DNA of 44,544 nucleotides, taken from contig BFEA01000436.1 of assembly GCA_003427395.1 (NCBI GenBank), forward strand, positions 429,497 to 474,040, read 5' to 3'. Of this stretch, positions 30,690 to 41,929 are shown in pieces (position 1 is the first letter of the stretch; every line of letters begins with the position of its first letter). The position numbers and the translations under genes were made by a program. The notes below the pieces were generated by a model that was not told the origin of the DNA, did not search any database, and saw only the letters and a list, made by a program, of their open reading frames with translations. This DNA comes from Chara braunii (Eukaryota > Streptophyta > Charophyceae > Charales > Characeae).

Positions 30690-32958
30690 GAGACATGGGC
30701 GACGTGACATCCATCGCGCCGTTCGGCAGCGACCCCTTGGAGGCGGACATCAGGAGTGCGGAGGTTAAGGAGGCAGTGACTGCCACAAAGAGCCACACGT
30801 TCGTCCTCGACCTCTGCGAACCGGTGGACCTGAAGCTGTGGAAACCGCAAGCGTTCGACACTCTGGATTCCCAACTTCAGACGTGGTGTCCGTCGCATTG
30901 GACGCTCGTCGTTTTCGTGCCACACTAGCATAACCTCTCATTTCAAGCCAGCCTGAACCATCTTTTTTTCGTGAAGCTGCTGGAAGGGAAGTGGGTGAGG
31001 AGGAGTCAGCAGAAGAAAACTTCCCCGTCGGGAACAATTTGTACACGGAAGACGACCGGATGTACATCCTCTTCAAGGGTGACGATTTGCGTGCTAACAC
31101 ATCCATCGTCTACGAGGGGAAACTGCCGGCAGGCGCCGCTGCTGCAGTGCGGCTGCCACAGAAGGCTACGCAAACGGATGTGTCCGACATTCCATTCAAC
31201 CCTTGCGACTGGTCGCATACCTCGCCTACACGTCGGAGCAGTGTGTATGGGGACATGGAACGCAAACCCGCGCAATTCGTCAATCTTCTTCAATCCGTCA
31301 GCAAGAAGGGGGAGGGTGTCGTCTTCCTTGGGAAGCCACACGCGCGATCCGTGTGGGAACTACTGAAGGCAGGACGGCACGTCATCGCGATGGAAGGGAA
31401 CTCCGTCCTGTTGCAATTTGCAATTGATCACGTCAAAAGCGAGGTCAATTCGGGTGCCCACAATTGTGAGTTCATGGTCGTCAACGAGACTCGGGCTCGC
31501 TCGTGGAACAACAAGACGGACATGTGGTTCAAGTTGAGTGAGAGGAAGCGGAAAAAGATATACGACTTCTTGTTCCTGCAAACGTGGCCGAAGAGGGACA
31601 CTTACCCTGAGTATGTGCGCCGCAAGGACCACATGTTCATGCTTCTCGACAACTACCACGCCGCCTCCTGCATGAACGAGAAGACCTTCCTCAATAGGTT
31701 GCAGCCCCTGTACTTCGTGGAGTCAGAGGAGAAGTTGATGTTCGACAATTACTCTTCCTTGATCTCCACGGAAGACGGGGAGACCACCGACATCGAGTTC
31801 GACGTGAAAGCGAACGAGGAGGGCAGCGACACCGAAAGCCTCGACCTGCAGTACTACCCACATCCCGCGCAGCACGCTACAGGGTCGTCCTTGGCAGGTC
31901 TGTCAACAAGCCCGGCATCCCTCGTGTCACCGATGGCGAAACCGGCGCTTGGCACTACCACGATGAAGTTGCTGGAGAGACTGCAAGCTCTGGCCTCCAG
32001 CCATCGCCCACTGCGTCCCGGGTCTGACATTCCGCCCGATCATCTGTCTTGGAAGGATGACAACATTCACTTCCTGCCTGAGCGGCAAAGTCATTCCACT
32101 GAGGTGGACTGGGACCATGACATGATTTGGCATCCAGGAGTCATCCAGCCGGAGATCCAAAAGGGCGAGTGGATCATGGCCGTCGCTGTCATGGGTTGAG
32201 GATGGATGCCCTTCCCTCGCGGGCCGAAGTCTAACTTCCTCCACGTCGCTAGAATTGCGGTCCTTCAGAAAGTGAGGGCCGAGAATGACTTGTTTGCACC
32301 CGACGACGTGTCTGTCATTTCCACAACCGAGCGATTGTTCAACGAACTTAAGGACAAGTGCTGGTTGAAACTTACGGAGGACTACTACGACCTCGATACG
32401 AGCCCTTCGAAGGGAAGGGTGGACTAGAAAATCCCCCCTCCCAGTGGGACGAATGTGAGTTCGGGGGCCCGGGGATCAGACGATGGGGAGGACGAGGGCG
32501 ACAAGGCTGGGGGTGGCAAAGGAGTCCCGCCTGGTTCGGAGGGCGGGTCTCACGGCGACACCACGACAGCGGAAGGCAGCGGTGGGGTGGCGGGGGAGGC
32601 CTTCTGTCGTCAACAGTCTACCGGTCCCGGTCCGGAGGGCTCGACACATTCCGCCGACGTGCCCACTTCATCCGCCGGCTTGGTGATGGAAGCCTTGGTT
32701 GCTCTCCGTGCCGGCTGGGCGAAACACGCAAGTACGCCGGGATCCGAACTTCAATGCTTGCGGAGCGGACACAGAGGACGGACGCGCAGAGCTGGTCAGG
32801 AGCGGGGATCCCGAGTCATGATCCAAAAATTGACAGCGGTGCGGTGAGGGACGGAAATGCGCCGCCTGTGGGGGATCGACGACCGCTTCGGTCGGAGCAA
32901 GAGGGTACATGTGGAGGGCCCGACGACAGGGAGACGGCGAGAGTGCGACTTCCATCGT
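30690..32958 (+). pseudogene. Methyltransferase-like gene, right copy, 5'-truncated
   Basis: Homologous to 6475-4230 of the left copy but lacks the whole ParB-like half. Contains VLDLCEPVDLKLWKP and GEGVVFLGKPHARSVWELLK, so the unusual replacement of the PPY motif is shared by both copies. Breaks: TAG 30926-30928 (CAG on the left), a 1-nt loss near 31015, TGA 32197-32199 (TAG on the left), TAG 32425-32427 (TGG on the left). Between 31016 and 32199 a 394-codon stretch is open. The C-terminal low-complexity part (32428-32958) contains the 22-bp motif at 32730-32751. Part of the same module as the following Ulp1. Confidence 0.6.
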
Positions 32959-33225
32959 AGTCAGGATGTCAGCGGCCTACATTCAGTACCATAAACACAG
33001 GGAGTGACCGCAGTGTGTGGCGAAGCGGGGAGTTCCTGATGCCGTCATACTACAACCACCACTCCTTCCAACTTCCAAGTACAAGTGAACGACGTTCCTG
33101 TGAGTCAGCCAGGTCACTGGTCGTGTGCAGGTCATATTTTTTCGGAATGACTGGTGGTATTAGTCCGCCGGGATCCGCATTTCCAATGCCGATGCGTAAT
33201 GTGGTTACTCTATGTGTGCCTTGAT
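32959..33225. other. Intergenic; counterpart of left 2980-3310
   Basis: Aligns to the left copy after an 850-bp segment that is missing here (the acidic ORF). Holds the 22-bp motif at 33161-33182. Confidence 0.5.
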
Positions 33226-33830
33226 TGGAAAAAGTCGGTCGGGATCCAGGCTTCGGAAATGTTTGGCCTCCGCGTCTGTGGCTTGTTGTGGTTTTCCCTT
33301 CTGAAGGGCGGGGGTGTCGAGCTCGAACGCACTACTCCTTTTGTTTTCTAGAGGGGCTCGCGCGGAAGTATTCTCTCTCTCTCTCATGACTAAATGCGGT
33401 TGTGTAATTAGATAGGTCCTGCGTTTTTTACATTTCGTGGTTCTTAAATTGTCATTTTCGTCGGGTTCGTTTTGGAATACGTATATTCATTTTCCGTTTT
33501 GTCTTCCTTCGGTTGTACAAGGGTAGGGTCATCTCCCTGGATTGGAAAAAGTCCGCCGGGATCCGGACTTCGGAGATGTTTGGCTTCTGCTTCTGTGGCT
33601 TGTTGTGGGGCGGGGTGGTCGAGCTCGAATGCACTAGTCGTTCTGTTTTCCAGCGGGGCTCGCATGGAAGTTCTCTCTCTCGCACTCTCATGACAAAACG
33701 GGGATCTGTAATTCCATAGGTCCTGCGTCTTTTAGATTTCGTGGTTCTTTAATTGTCCTTTCGTCGGGTTTGTCTTCGGAAACGTTTATTCATTTTCCGT
33801 TTTGTCTTTCTTCTGTTGTACAGGGGTAGG
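33226..33830. repeat. Tandem duplication of about 310 bp, right copy only
   Basis: 33226-33538 and 33540-33830 both run from GGAAAAAGTC plus a 22-bp motif (33232-33253, 33549-33570) through GGCTTGTTGTGG, GAGCTCGAA, TCTCTCTC, GGTCCTGCG and TTTCGTGGTTCTT to TTCATTTTCCGTTTTGTC. The left copy has a single unit. The second unit ends in a splice-acceptor-like TTCTGTTGTACAG just before the Ulp1 segment. Confidence 0.75.
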
Positions 33831-35068
33831 GTCATCTCGAACACGGAGGCCCTCGAAATATCCGGAACACATATTGCAGACAGTCCCGGGGTTGACGACA
33901 AAACACAAGGACATGTTAAAGGCATCAGGGGTTGATGTCGAAATCGGGAAGAAGGAGCATGACATTGCCATTGAGGAGTGTCTTTCCCTTCTGCCTCCAG
34001 AGAAAGGGACATATCCACAATCTCTGATTAGGGGTCAGGCCATGTATGAGAAATACTTAGCTACTCATCGTGCGATGAAGGAGGATCTTTAGAATTCCGT
34101 TTCTCACTCCCCCCTGTGCAGTGCGGGCTACGGCACCTGGAACAGGCTGGGGAGGATTCACTGCACTGATTGCGCTTGGAAGCTTGCGGGTTTTGGACGA
34201 CATTAGACGAAGCTTGGTGCCACCTAACATTGTTCTCTTAACCCTCGGCGATGGTTAGTTGTGAATTGCAGCAAAATATATTCTCATCCTCTCGCTTACC
34301 AACGGCAGGGTGAATGATGAGGTGGTCAATTTTTACATGGCGCTATTGGGGACGACCGCATATGGGATACGTGACATCCCGTCAGGCCTTCGAGTCTTCA
34401 ACTTTAATTCTTTCTTCTTCAGTAAACTGCAACTTCAAGGACACGGCGGGGTGGAAAGATGGACTAAAAACGTGGATCTGCTTGAATATGATATTATCTG
34501 TGTTCCAGTACACACAGATAATGATCACTAGATCCTCCTTTCCGTGAACTTGAGAGATAATTTTCTTAAGATTTTCGATTCTTTTCCTCGCGTTATAGCC
34601 GATTCTAGTTTTTACCTTAGTGTTTTTGAGTTGATTGTACAGTATTTGGAATGTCAAACATCACATACGCGGTCGTGTAGGAGTTGGAAGTCGGTAGCAA
34701 CAAATGTTGTTATAGAGGGTGTTCCAAGACAAGTGGATGGAGTTAGTTGTGGGGTGTTTATGTTGATGTTTGCCATATTGTTGCAATGTGGCAATCGATC
34801 GCCTTTCAGGTTCTCTTGTAAAGATATTCCGCATATTAGACGACAATTGGCATCATGTATCTTGGAATGTCGTTGTGTTGGATGGATTCGATTGATTTGC
34901 AAACTTTCGTTTCAGAATATTTCATACTTTAACTGTCGCTTTCACAACGACATTACTTTCTTTTATTGTTGCGAGTTTAAGCTGTCTTTGGTATGCTCAC
35001 TGTCAGTCTGGCGTCGCGTGTTGACTTTGAAGTCTCTGTCACGTCCTGCTCGTGTCTCGTGCCATTAA
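33824..35068 (+). pseudogene. Ulp1-like C48 protease, right copy
   Basis: The N-terminal segment 33824-34092 matches the left copy (DMLKASGVDVEIGKKEHDIA). The catalytic part 34310-35068 stays in one frame: RVNDEVVNFYMALL lead-in, DNDH with the catalytic His, Asp in KIFDSFP, then VPRQVDGVSCGVFMLMF with Gln and Cys. The one clear break is TAG at 34529-34531, immediately after the catalytic His, where the left copy has TGG. At the end, the left stop (1561-1563) aligns with GGA here, so this frame runs on about 55 codons. The two copies carry non-overlapping damage, so their common ancestor was intact. Confidence 0.8.
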
Positions 35069-35690
35069 ATTCATCGCATTGCATTCCTCGTTTCAAATTG
35101 TGTCCAGGTTATCCAAAGTTGTACATATAATTCACCTCGAAATGATATTGGTGTGTGTAGTGCGACGTGACGAATTGGAGTGTGGATGCAAGACAAATCT
35201 CGGCAAGTGTGTGAGTGTGAGGTTCGTTATGCAAAGAATCAAAGACCACTGACATCACGTCTCTTGTGTGCACAGAGAATCATATACTTGTGACCGCCTG
35301 AATTGCACGTAACCGACAACTTTGCGTTCGTGACCAGAAAAAAGAAATTGTATGTCAAAATTAATTGTTTGTACTTCGACTGCCACTGTGACTATTACAT
35401 TACTTGAAGTTGCCAATGTCACATTGTTCAAAGCATATATGTCGAACAAGGATGCAATCATGGCACCTTGCTCATCACAATTGTAAACAAATATGGATCT
35501 CATAACATTTCTGCACATCCGGCGAGATGGTGGGCGTATTTTACGGACACTAGGTATTCTAAAGAAGTTCGAATCTCATTAACATCCAAACAATCGTCTC
35601 GGGCAAGATGATTGCCATGCATGTACAACTTACGCATAACCGAAACAAATGTATTATCCAACAAGGATTCAATTATGACACCTTGCTCAT
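35069..35690. other. No gene; flank between Ulp1 and repeat array
   Basis: AT-rich, with repeated GATGCAATCATG and CCTTGCTCATCACAATTGT blocks (35448, 35665, 35807) that belong to the following array. A decayed 22-bp motif is at 35565-35586. Confidence 0.5.
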
Positions 35691-36250
35691 CACATTTACA
35701 AACTTTAAGTTTGACAAGTATGGATCCCGACACACTATCGCATAGGGTTCCCAGATGGGCGTGCCTACCGCTACTCTACGTCTTCTAATATAATTATCCA
35801 ACGAGGATGCAATCATGATACCTTGCTCATCACAATTGTGAACTTGAAGTTTAACAAGTAAGGATTCCAGCACACTTCCGCACAAGGTTCCCTGATGGGC
35901 GTGCCTATTGTTATTCGTTTATGAAGTTTAACAAGTACGGCTCCCAGCACACTTCCGCATAGGATTCCCAACACATTCATGAAGTTCAACAAGTAAGGAT
36001 CCCAGCACACTTCCGCACAAGGTTCCCTGATGGGCGTGTCTATCGTTATTCGTTTACGAAGTTTAATAAGTACGGATCCCAGCACACTTCCGCACAGGAT
36101 TCCCAACAGTGCTACGTTTTTTAAGTTCAACAAGTAAGGATCCCAGTACACTTCCGCACAAGGTTCCCAGGCGGCGTGCCTAACATGTACGGGTCTGAAC
36201 ACGCTTCCTCATTTGGGATATCACAAGTACGGATCTCAACACATTCTGCA
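35690..36250. repeat. Array of 22-bp motifs, right copy, 135-bp higher-order period
   Basis: Motifs of the flavour AAGTACGGATCC / CAGCACACTT start at 35716, 35856, 35933, 35991, 36068, 36132, 36185 and 36225, all in the same orientation. Spacing alternates 77, 58, 77, 64, so pairs repeat every 135 bp. Between them are GTTCCCTGATGGGCGTG and TTATTCGTTTA blocks. It lies between Ulp1 and the DUF7869 element and is the mirror of 520-960. Confidence 0.85.
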
Positions 36251-36328
36251 TGTGGTTAAGCCTTGGATGGGCATGCCTACGTTGCTTAGAATGCAGCCAA
36301 AAATGAATTCGTTAGAAAGAGAACACAG

Positions 36329-36356
36329 TATAATGTCATATTTTAACGAATAACAT
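36329..36356 (+). repeat. 28-bp direct repeat, upstream copy
   Basis: Begins TATAATGTCA and ends CGAATAACAT. Identical to 41930-41957. Sequence outside the 28 bp differs on both sides. Confidence 0.85.
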
Positions 36357-36660
36357 GTTATGCTACGCCGTGGATGGGGTCTGGGGAGGAAGGGGAGGGG
36401 GGGGGGGGTTGTGTGGGCTCATCCCTTAATTCTTGAGTATTTGTGATTAAAGTTGGCTCCGCTGTTTTACAGGGTGTGGAGACGAATTCGAATGACCCTT
36501 TCACTTCGCACTAGAGAGTTCAATTGATTTCGCTGACGGGAATCGCATCCCTTACACCGACGGTTACATGACGGCGCCAAGGACGGCTCAGCGACGGCCG
36601 CATGAACCAGGCTATGGAAACCGAACAGGCCATCGACTTGCATTTCCAGCTACAACACCT
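36357..36660. other. G-rich leader of the DUF7869 element
   Basis: Contains 12 consecutive G at 36397-36408 within a wider G-rich run, then AT-balanced sequence alignable to 25689-25500 reversed. No ORF is conserved here. Confidence 0.55.
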
Positions 36661-36772
36661 AGAGTTTGCCCCGACGAGCTTTTCGGACAGTTCGCCGTTC
36701 CAATAGTCCACTGCAACTTTCCCCACAAAACGAAGTCTCGCTTTTCGTGAGAGCTTTGGGGGTTGCATCCAA

Positions 36773-37047
36773 TTGCCTACGGATTTGGCGACACAGTCCG
36801 CAGGCAAAGAACCGTCTGCCTCCCGAATCGAGTTCGACATTCTTGACGAGGTGCACCCGACGACTTCGACACGCAGCAGTTGTCTGCCAATGGCTGCTTC
36901 TTTCGCAACATCTGATGACGAGAGTGAGAAGTTGGTGGCCACTGATTACTCGTCTCGATAACAGTCCTCTTCTCGTGCAGTATGGTTGCCACCGACTATT
37001 CTTCGGAGAAACTTTCCACAGCACGGGCGAGTCCGACGCAAGTGTGA
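36773..37047 (+). pseudogene. Serine-rich N-terminal ORF, right copy
   Basis: Matches 25325-25032 (SASRIEFDILDEVHPTTSTR, then SDDESEKLVATDYSS). A TAA follows at 36959-36961. Downstream, the YSSEKLSTARASPTQV frame runs to TGA at 37045-37047, the same aligned codon as on the left. After that stop the frame continues with a basic stretch (RKEQYKRARNMLSEKK), which suggests the ancestral protein was longer. Confidence 0.45.
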
Positions 37048-39471
37048 AGTGATGATGCGATTCTCGTTCAGAGCCAGTTTGGGTCCGAAGCGTCTGGCGG
37101 GGGTGATGCAGAGAGAAGGGCGATACTACAAATTTTGCCCTCAGCTCTGCCAAGCGAAAGACGAACGTATAACATGGCTCATAGGAACGCTGGGAGGAAA
37201 GAACAGTACAAAAGAGCGAGAAACATGCTGTCTGAAAAAAAAACTGCTCATGGTGCGCGACATGGCATGTTGCAAGGCTTGCCGTTGTTAGGACGTGTCG
37301 CCTGAGGAAGTGCGAAAGGTTAGACAAGGACTGTACAGTAAGAGTCCGGTAGAGCGAGCTGAGTGGTGGATGCAAAGTATTAAAAATTTTACGGTAAATA
37401 AGGGTGAACAAAAACGTGTCCGCCCTGTGGAGTTGGAACGTTCGATGTGCGTCCAGGCGTACTGCAATGTACTCGGTGTCTCGGGTAATACGTTTTATAG
37501 CTACAAAAAGAACTTCAACAATGGCTTTGTGTGCTCCGAGCATGACCTGACAGGTAGATATCGGCCTACCAATAAAACGGTCGCTATGCTTGCCAGCATG
37601 AGAACGTTTATCGAGTGTTATGCGGATAGCATGCTGAATGAGGTGGCTCCTGAAGGTGGGGTTTCCAGACCGAAACTTCCACTCCCAGCTGCTTTTACGA
37701 AGAGATCAATTTATGAGTCCATCAAATCAGACTTTCTGGATGCTGGCCTCGCGGTCGTGTCTAAGCACATTTTTTATAAATTATGGCGGAAATATTTTTT
37801 CCACGTTTCCCTCGCGCACTCTAACACGTTCATGAAGTATGCCGTCTGTCATGAACTGAAGGAACGTATACAATATGCTGCTCTTCCTCGAGATCGAGAA
37901 CAAGCTCGAGAGGATATGAAAGCTCACCAACGGAGGCAAGTTGAACACATATTGGACTACAGTCGCGTAAAAAACTGATTCGATGGTCCGTCTGAATGAG
38001 CGTTTGTGTCTCATCATTGACGACATGGATCAAAAGAAGACAACTGTCCCCCATATTGGTCAGGCGAAATACTCGAAAACACTTAGGCACGAGATGATGA
38101 TGAAGACGAATCTGACAAGCTTCATTGCACATGGTAGAGACCTTATAATATATGTCTACACGTGGTTTCCATATTTTAAACGCGATTCGAACACTGTCGC
38201 TACTTGTGTTATGAGAACCCTTGTCAAAATTCAAGGGAGCGGGAAACCACTACCACCGTTTTTGCTCATTCAAGCAGATAATTGTTGGCGAGAAAACAAG
38301 AAGAAGTACATATGTGCGCTAGCTGCACTCTTGGTTAAGTTCAAAGTTTTTTAAGAGGTAGAAATAAATTTCATGCTGGTGGGACACATCCATATAAATG
38401 TTGACGCTACTTTCAATGTTTTCTCGATGAAATTAAAAGACATAGACGCTTATACTATGGACGAGTTCTACGAGGTCATAGACCAATCCCACAAAAAGTC
38501 TCCCAAATGTATTTTCCTCGATACGATGGCAAATTGGATTAGAAAAGTAGACCCGTGCGTTGCGTCAGACATTACTGGTATTTCGGAACCGCACTTGCTT
38601 AAATTTTTTATGGTTGGAGATAATCCGGGCATGTTGTACAAGGAGTTCTGCGATGACGACAAGTGGTTGCACGAGGAATGTCCGATTTATTGGTTCAATC
38701 AAAACCCCGATGAAAGCTATGCAGGTCCTTCGTGGCCGTTTGACCCGCCCCCTGTGCAGCCCCTTTCTCGAAATGACTATTGTAATGGCAAAAACAAGGT
38801 TATTCGATTCCGCGAGTTACTGGAGAGCAGGCGGTCAACGTGGTGCACTTACAACGACCATGAGATGAGTAGGAGAGAAAGTGCTTTGTGTTACTGGGAG
38901 GAGGTTATCAAACATGGGGATGAGATCATCCCCAACGGGTTCTCCTCACAACCTCTGGAAAGTTTTTGGCCAAGACCACGGCTGCTCGAAAGCGATTAAC
39001 GACCTTCTCCTCGCAGATCGCCCGAAGACTAGTTTCGACCCTCTCGTGCATGTAGACGTGGACACTTCTCTTACCCTTCGCCCCTCCGACGATGATTTGT
39101 CATGCGGTGTGTCAATCTGGGTGGGAAAAACTCTTTCTCTGCTGCTTGTTGAAAAAGATTCGCATAATTATAATCAAGTGCTAGTGGAATACTGGGTGCG
39201 GACTGGGAGAGCAAAGACGTTCGAACAACTGTATGAGAGCGCATGGGAAAAACGATGGAAAATGACTGAGCATACACAATGGCAGCATGCCGACTCGATC
39301 GCTTTTGGATGGGAGAGACCGCCCCGAGGTACAAAACCATTAACGATTGAACTTGCCATTCCTTCGAATGTTCGACTAAATGCTGAAACTGCACTTCTAG
39401 ATCTGAGTTCATCTGGTGAAGGGAGTGTAGATGCAGGGGACAAGAGCGACGAGTGCACGTCCACCCAATAA
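37048..39471 (+). pseudogene. DUF7869-type transposase-like protein, right copy
   Basis: Segments: 37048-37978 with the ACCKACRC cysteine cluster, the EEVRKVRQGLYSKSPVERAE helix and the helix-turn-like YCNVLGVSGNTFYSYKKNF; 37983-38354 with DDMDQKK and IQADNCWREN; 38355-38999 with GHIHINVDATF; 39009-39471 with GVSIWVGKTL. The third signature has Asn where the left copy has Asp (HINVD against HIDVD), so this copy has also lost one putative catalytic acid. Breaks: TAG 37289-37291 (TAC on the left), a 1-nt gain in an A run near 37970, TAA 38352-38354 (CAA on the left), TAA 38997-38999 (CAA on the left), then a deletion of about 46 nt. Confidence 0.75.
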
Positions 39472-39769
39472 AGTGAGGGAGTGTGATTTTTGAAAATAAC
39501 TGTTCGGACGGACGAGAATTCGGAAGGGAGCATATTATTTTTTAACTTAGTCAATTGCGATGATTTTGCGTGACGGATTTAGTCCACGGTCCAGGGTCGA
39601 ATTTTTAAAGATGGTTGAGTGATGGTTTAACAATTTTTGAAGTTAAGTTCATCGTGAAGGCGATTTTTTTACTTTTTCAACATTTCATTTTCATTTGTGT
39701 TTGCATTTCATGTCTTGTGTAGGAAGTGCGATAGGAGTCATGGCCCATTGACATGATTATGCGTACCCC
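39472..39769. other. Spacer between two element genes
   Basis: AT-rich, aligns to 22590-22330 reversed. No gene. Confidence 0.5.
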
Positions 39770-40572
39770 ATTCACCCTTGTGCATGCGGATTGCGTGGTT
39801 CGGAAGGCGATACCAAAATTCTCGAGTCGATGACAATGGAGCTGGAAAACGACATGTGGATGATCGTCGTCCCCTTCTTGGACAAGCCTCTCGATGCGTG
39901 GTCCGAGGCAGAATGAGATAGAGCGATCTTGGCAAGGAAATGTCCATGGCATAAGGAGTACAAGTTTGCTTCCTCGATGGAGTGGGGGAGTTTGATCAAA
40001 GTACCTCATTATGTCATTGGCGTCAGGCAACTTCCGTCCCTGCGCGCCTCGCTCAGACAGGAAGAGAATAAGCGGTTTTACTTTCGCCTGGACAACGCCA
40101 CGAGGTCACCTCGCGTGTGGTCTGCGGACTTGAAACAAGAGTTGTTGGATTGTGCATCCTACAATCCATTTTTGGAAGTATATCCGTTGCGAGGTGCTGG
40201 AATACGGCCAAAGGATGTGTCATACGGTTGTCTTTGGCCAGTTCCAACTTTTGCAGAGTGTTCCGTGTGGCATGTTCAAACTGAAAGCGGACTGTGGTAG
40301 ACGCTGTAGTGCTAGTTTCTTGCAACGAGCTTAGAATCTATGGTCATAACATGGAGAATTTGCGCCTTCTCTACGAGATTCTCTACGAGAACGGACAGTC
40401 CGATTTGGAGATTGTCAGTCAAATTGATGAGGTTCATAAGTGTCGTGAGGTAGAGCACGTGACATGTTGTGTGCGTGACGTCATCGGTAAGTCCTTGGCA
40501 GGTATTGGTAGGTTTGTAGGGATGAAATACATTTCGGTCTTCTCGAATGTGGTGACGAAGGGACAACCATAA
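39770..40572 (+). pseudogene. Conserved element-encoded hypothetical protein, right
   Basis: Counterpart of 22330-21432 on the left. Open from 39929 to 40300 (WSADLKQELLDCASYNPFLE, GAGIRPKDVSYG), then from 40294 to 40572 in another frame (VDAVVLVSCNELRIYGHNME, VTCCVRDVIGKSLAGIGRF). An upstream part, MELENDMWMIVVPFLDKPLD, is also conserved but broken by TGA at about 39916. Family unknown. Confidence 0.55.
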
Positions 40573-40659
40573 ACCTTTGTTTTCGGGTGATCAATGAATG
40601 TCTTATACGGGTTTGGCTGTCATGGGACGATGACACACTGATAGAAACTTTTAGAAAGT

Positions 40660-41929
40660 TTAGATTATGGCCGCTCGTACCATTTATTTTAGATGTAGTT
40701 TGATTTTGAGTTGGCTCGTAGCATTTAATTTAGACGTAGTTCGGTCTTGCATTTACGATTTCTTGCACGTGTGCATACAATTTTCTTTTGAATTTTTTAT
40801 GATTACAATGTTTCTGGAAGTGAAACGGAATCCATGGTACTCACTTAAATTTATGTTCAATATCAGTTTATGGTTATTTATCGAAGTTCGTCAGAATCCA
40901 TACTTAAACCATCTTGTTTATCATGTAATTGCATTGACTCTTCGATTAACTTCCCGTTTTTGCTCCACACAATGTCATGTAAAGTACACCCGACTTAATG
41001 CTCAGTGATATACGAAATTAATCGAAGTGTGATGCATGCTCAAAGGTCATTCACAACCTTGTCGTTCACTGTCTCATTACATTAACTGTTCGAGTGAATT
41101 TCAATGCATGATAATGCCATGCCAATTACGTCTTTTAAGTTAAACACAAGTCGAAGTGCGATGAAATCTAAAATTATGGGAGTGCGATGAAATTCATCCT
41201 TAAACCATGTCGTTTACCGTGTGATGGCCAGGACTCTTCGATTGAGTTCCAATTTATGCAAGGCACACCTGGTCCAGTTACGTCTTTTAAGTTAGTAGAA
41301 CATAAATTACCGAAGTGCGATGACATTCATACTTAAACCATCTTGTTTACCGTGTGATTGTCTTTACTCCTCGATTAAGATCCAATTTATGAAAGTCACA
41401 CCAGTCACGTCTTTTTAAGTTCAACTTAATACATAAATTATCAAAGTGCGACGGAATGCATACTTAAACCATCTCGTTGACCGTTTGATTGCCTTTAAAG
41501 TCACACTTCGATTGAGTTCCAATAAATGAATGTGAGTCACAATGTCATGTAAAATAGGTTCGATTCAATATTTACACAAAATCGAGTAAGGTGTGATGAA
41601 ATCGAGACTTTAACATTCAGTTTGTTGTTCATTGTCTCATTGCGTTGAGTGTAAAAGTTGAACTTGAAGTTTTTTTGAGTTTCAATTTCTGACAACTCCA
41701 TGTTATTACCGTAACAGCTTTTAAGTTATTGCATTTATGAAAGTGCAATGGAATCCACACTTAATCCATCATGTTCAGTACGTGATTGCCTTGAATCTCC
41801 AGTTCGGTTTCAATTTATGGTCTGTCAATTGCATTCTTCAGGTTCACCACCCGTATCCTAAGTTTCATTCAAGTCTTAAATATGGTGATTTTGACATGAA
41901 ATTAATAGTTTGCGAGTACCAATTTCAAA
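40660..41929. repeat. AT-rich tail with tandem repeats and 22-bp motifs (right)
   Basis: Units near 141-159 bp with ACTTAAACCATCTTGTTTAC, GATTGCCTTTA, TTCGATTGAGTTCCAATTTA and ACGTCTTTTAAGTT blocks. 22-bp motifs start at 40884, 41154, 41180, 41313, 41454 and 41741, with a 25-bp one at 40818. They match those of the left tail in reverse orientation. Confidence 0.75.

Noticed and set aside
35690-36250. CRISPR-like array
   Set aside because: Repeats are imperfect, spacing is 58-77 bp with repetitive rather than unique spacers, and the setting is eukaryotic with no cas genes.
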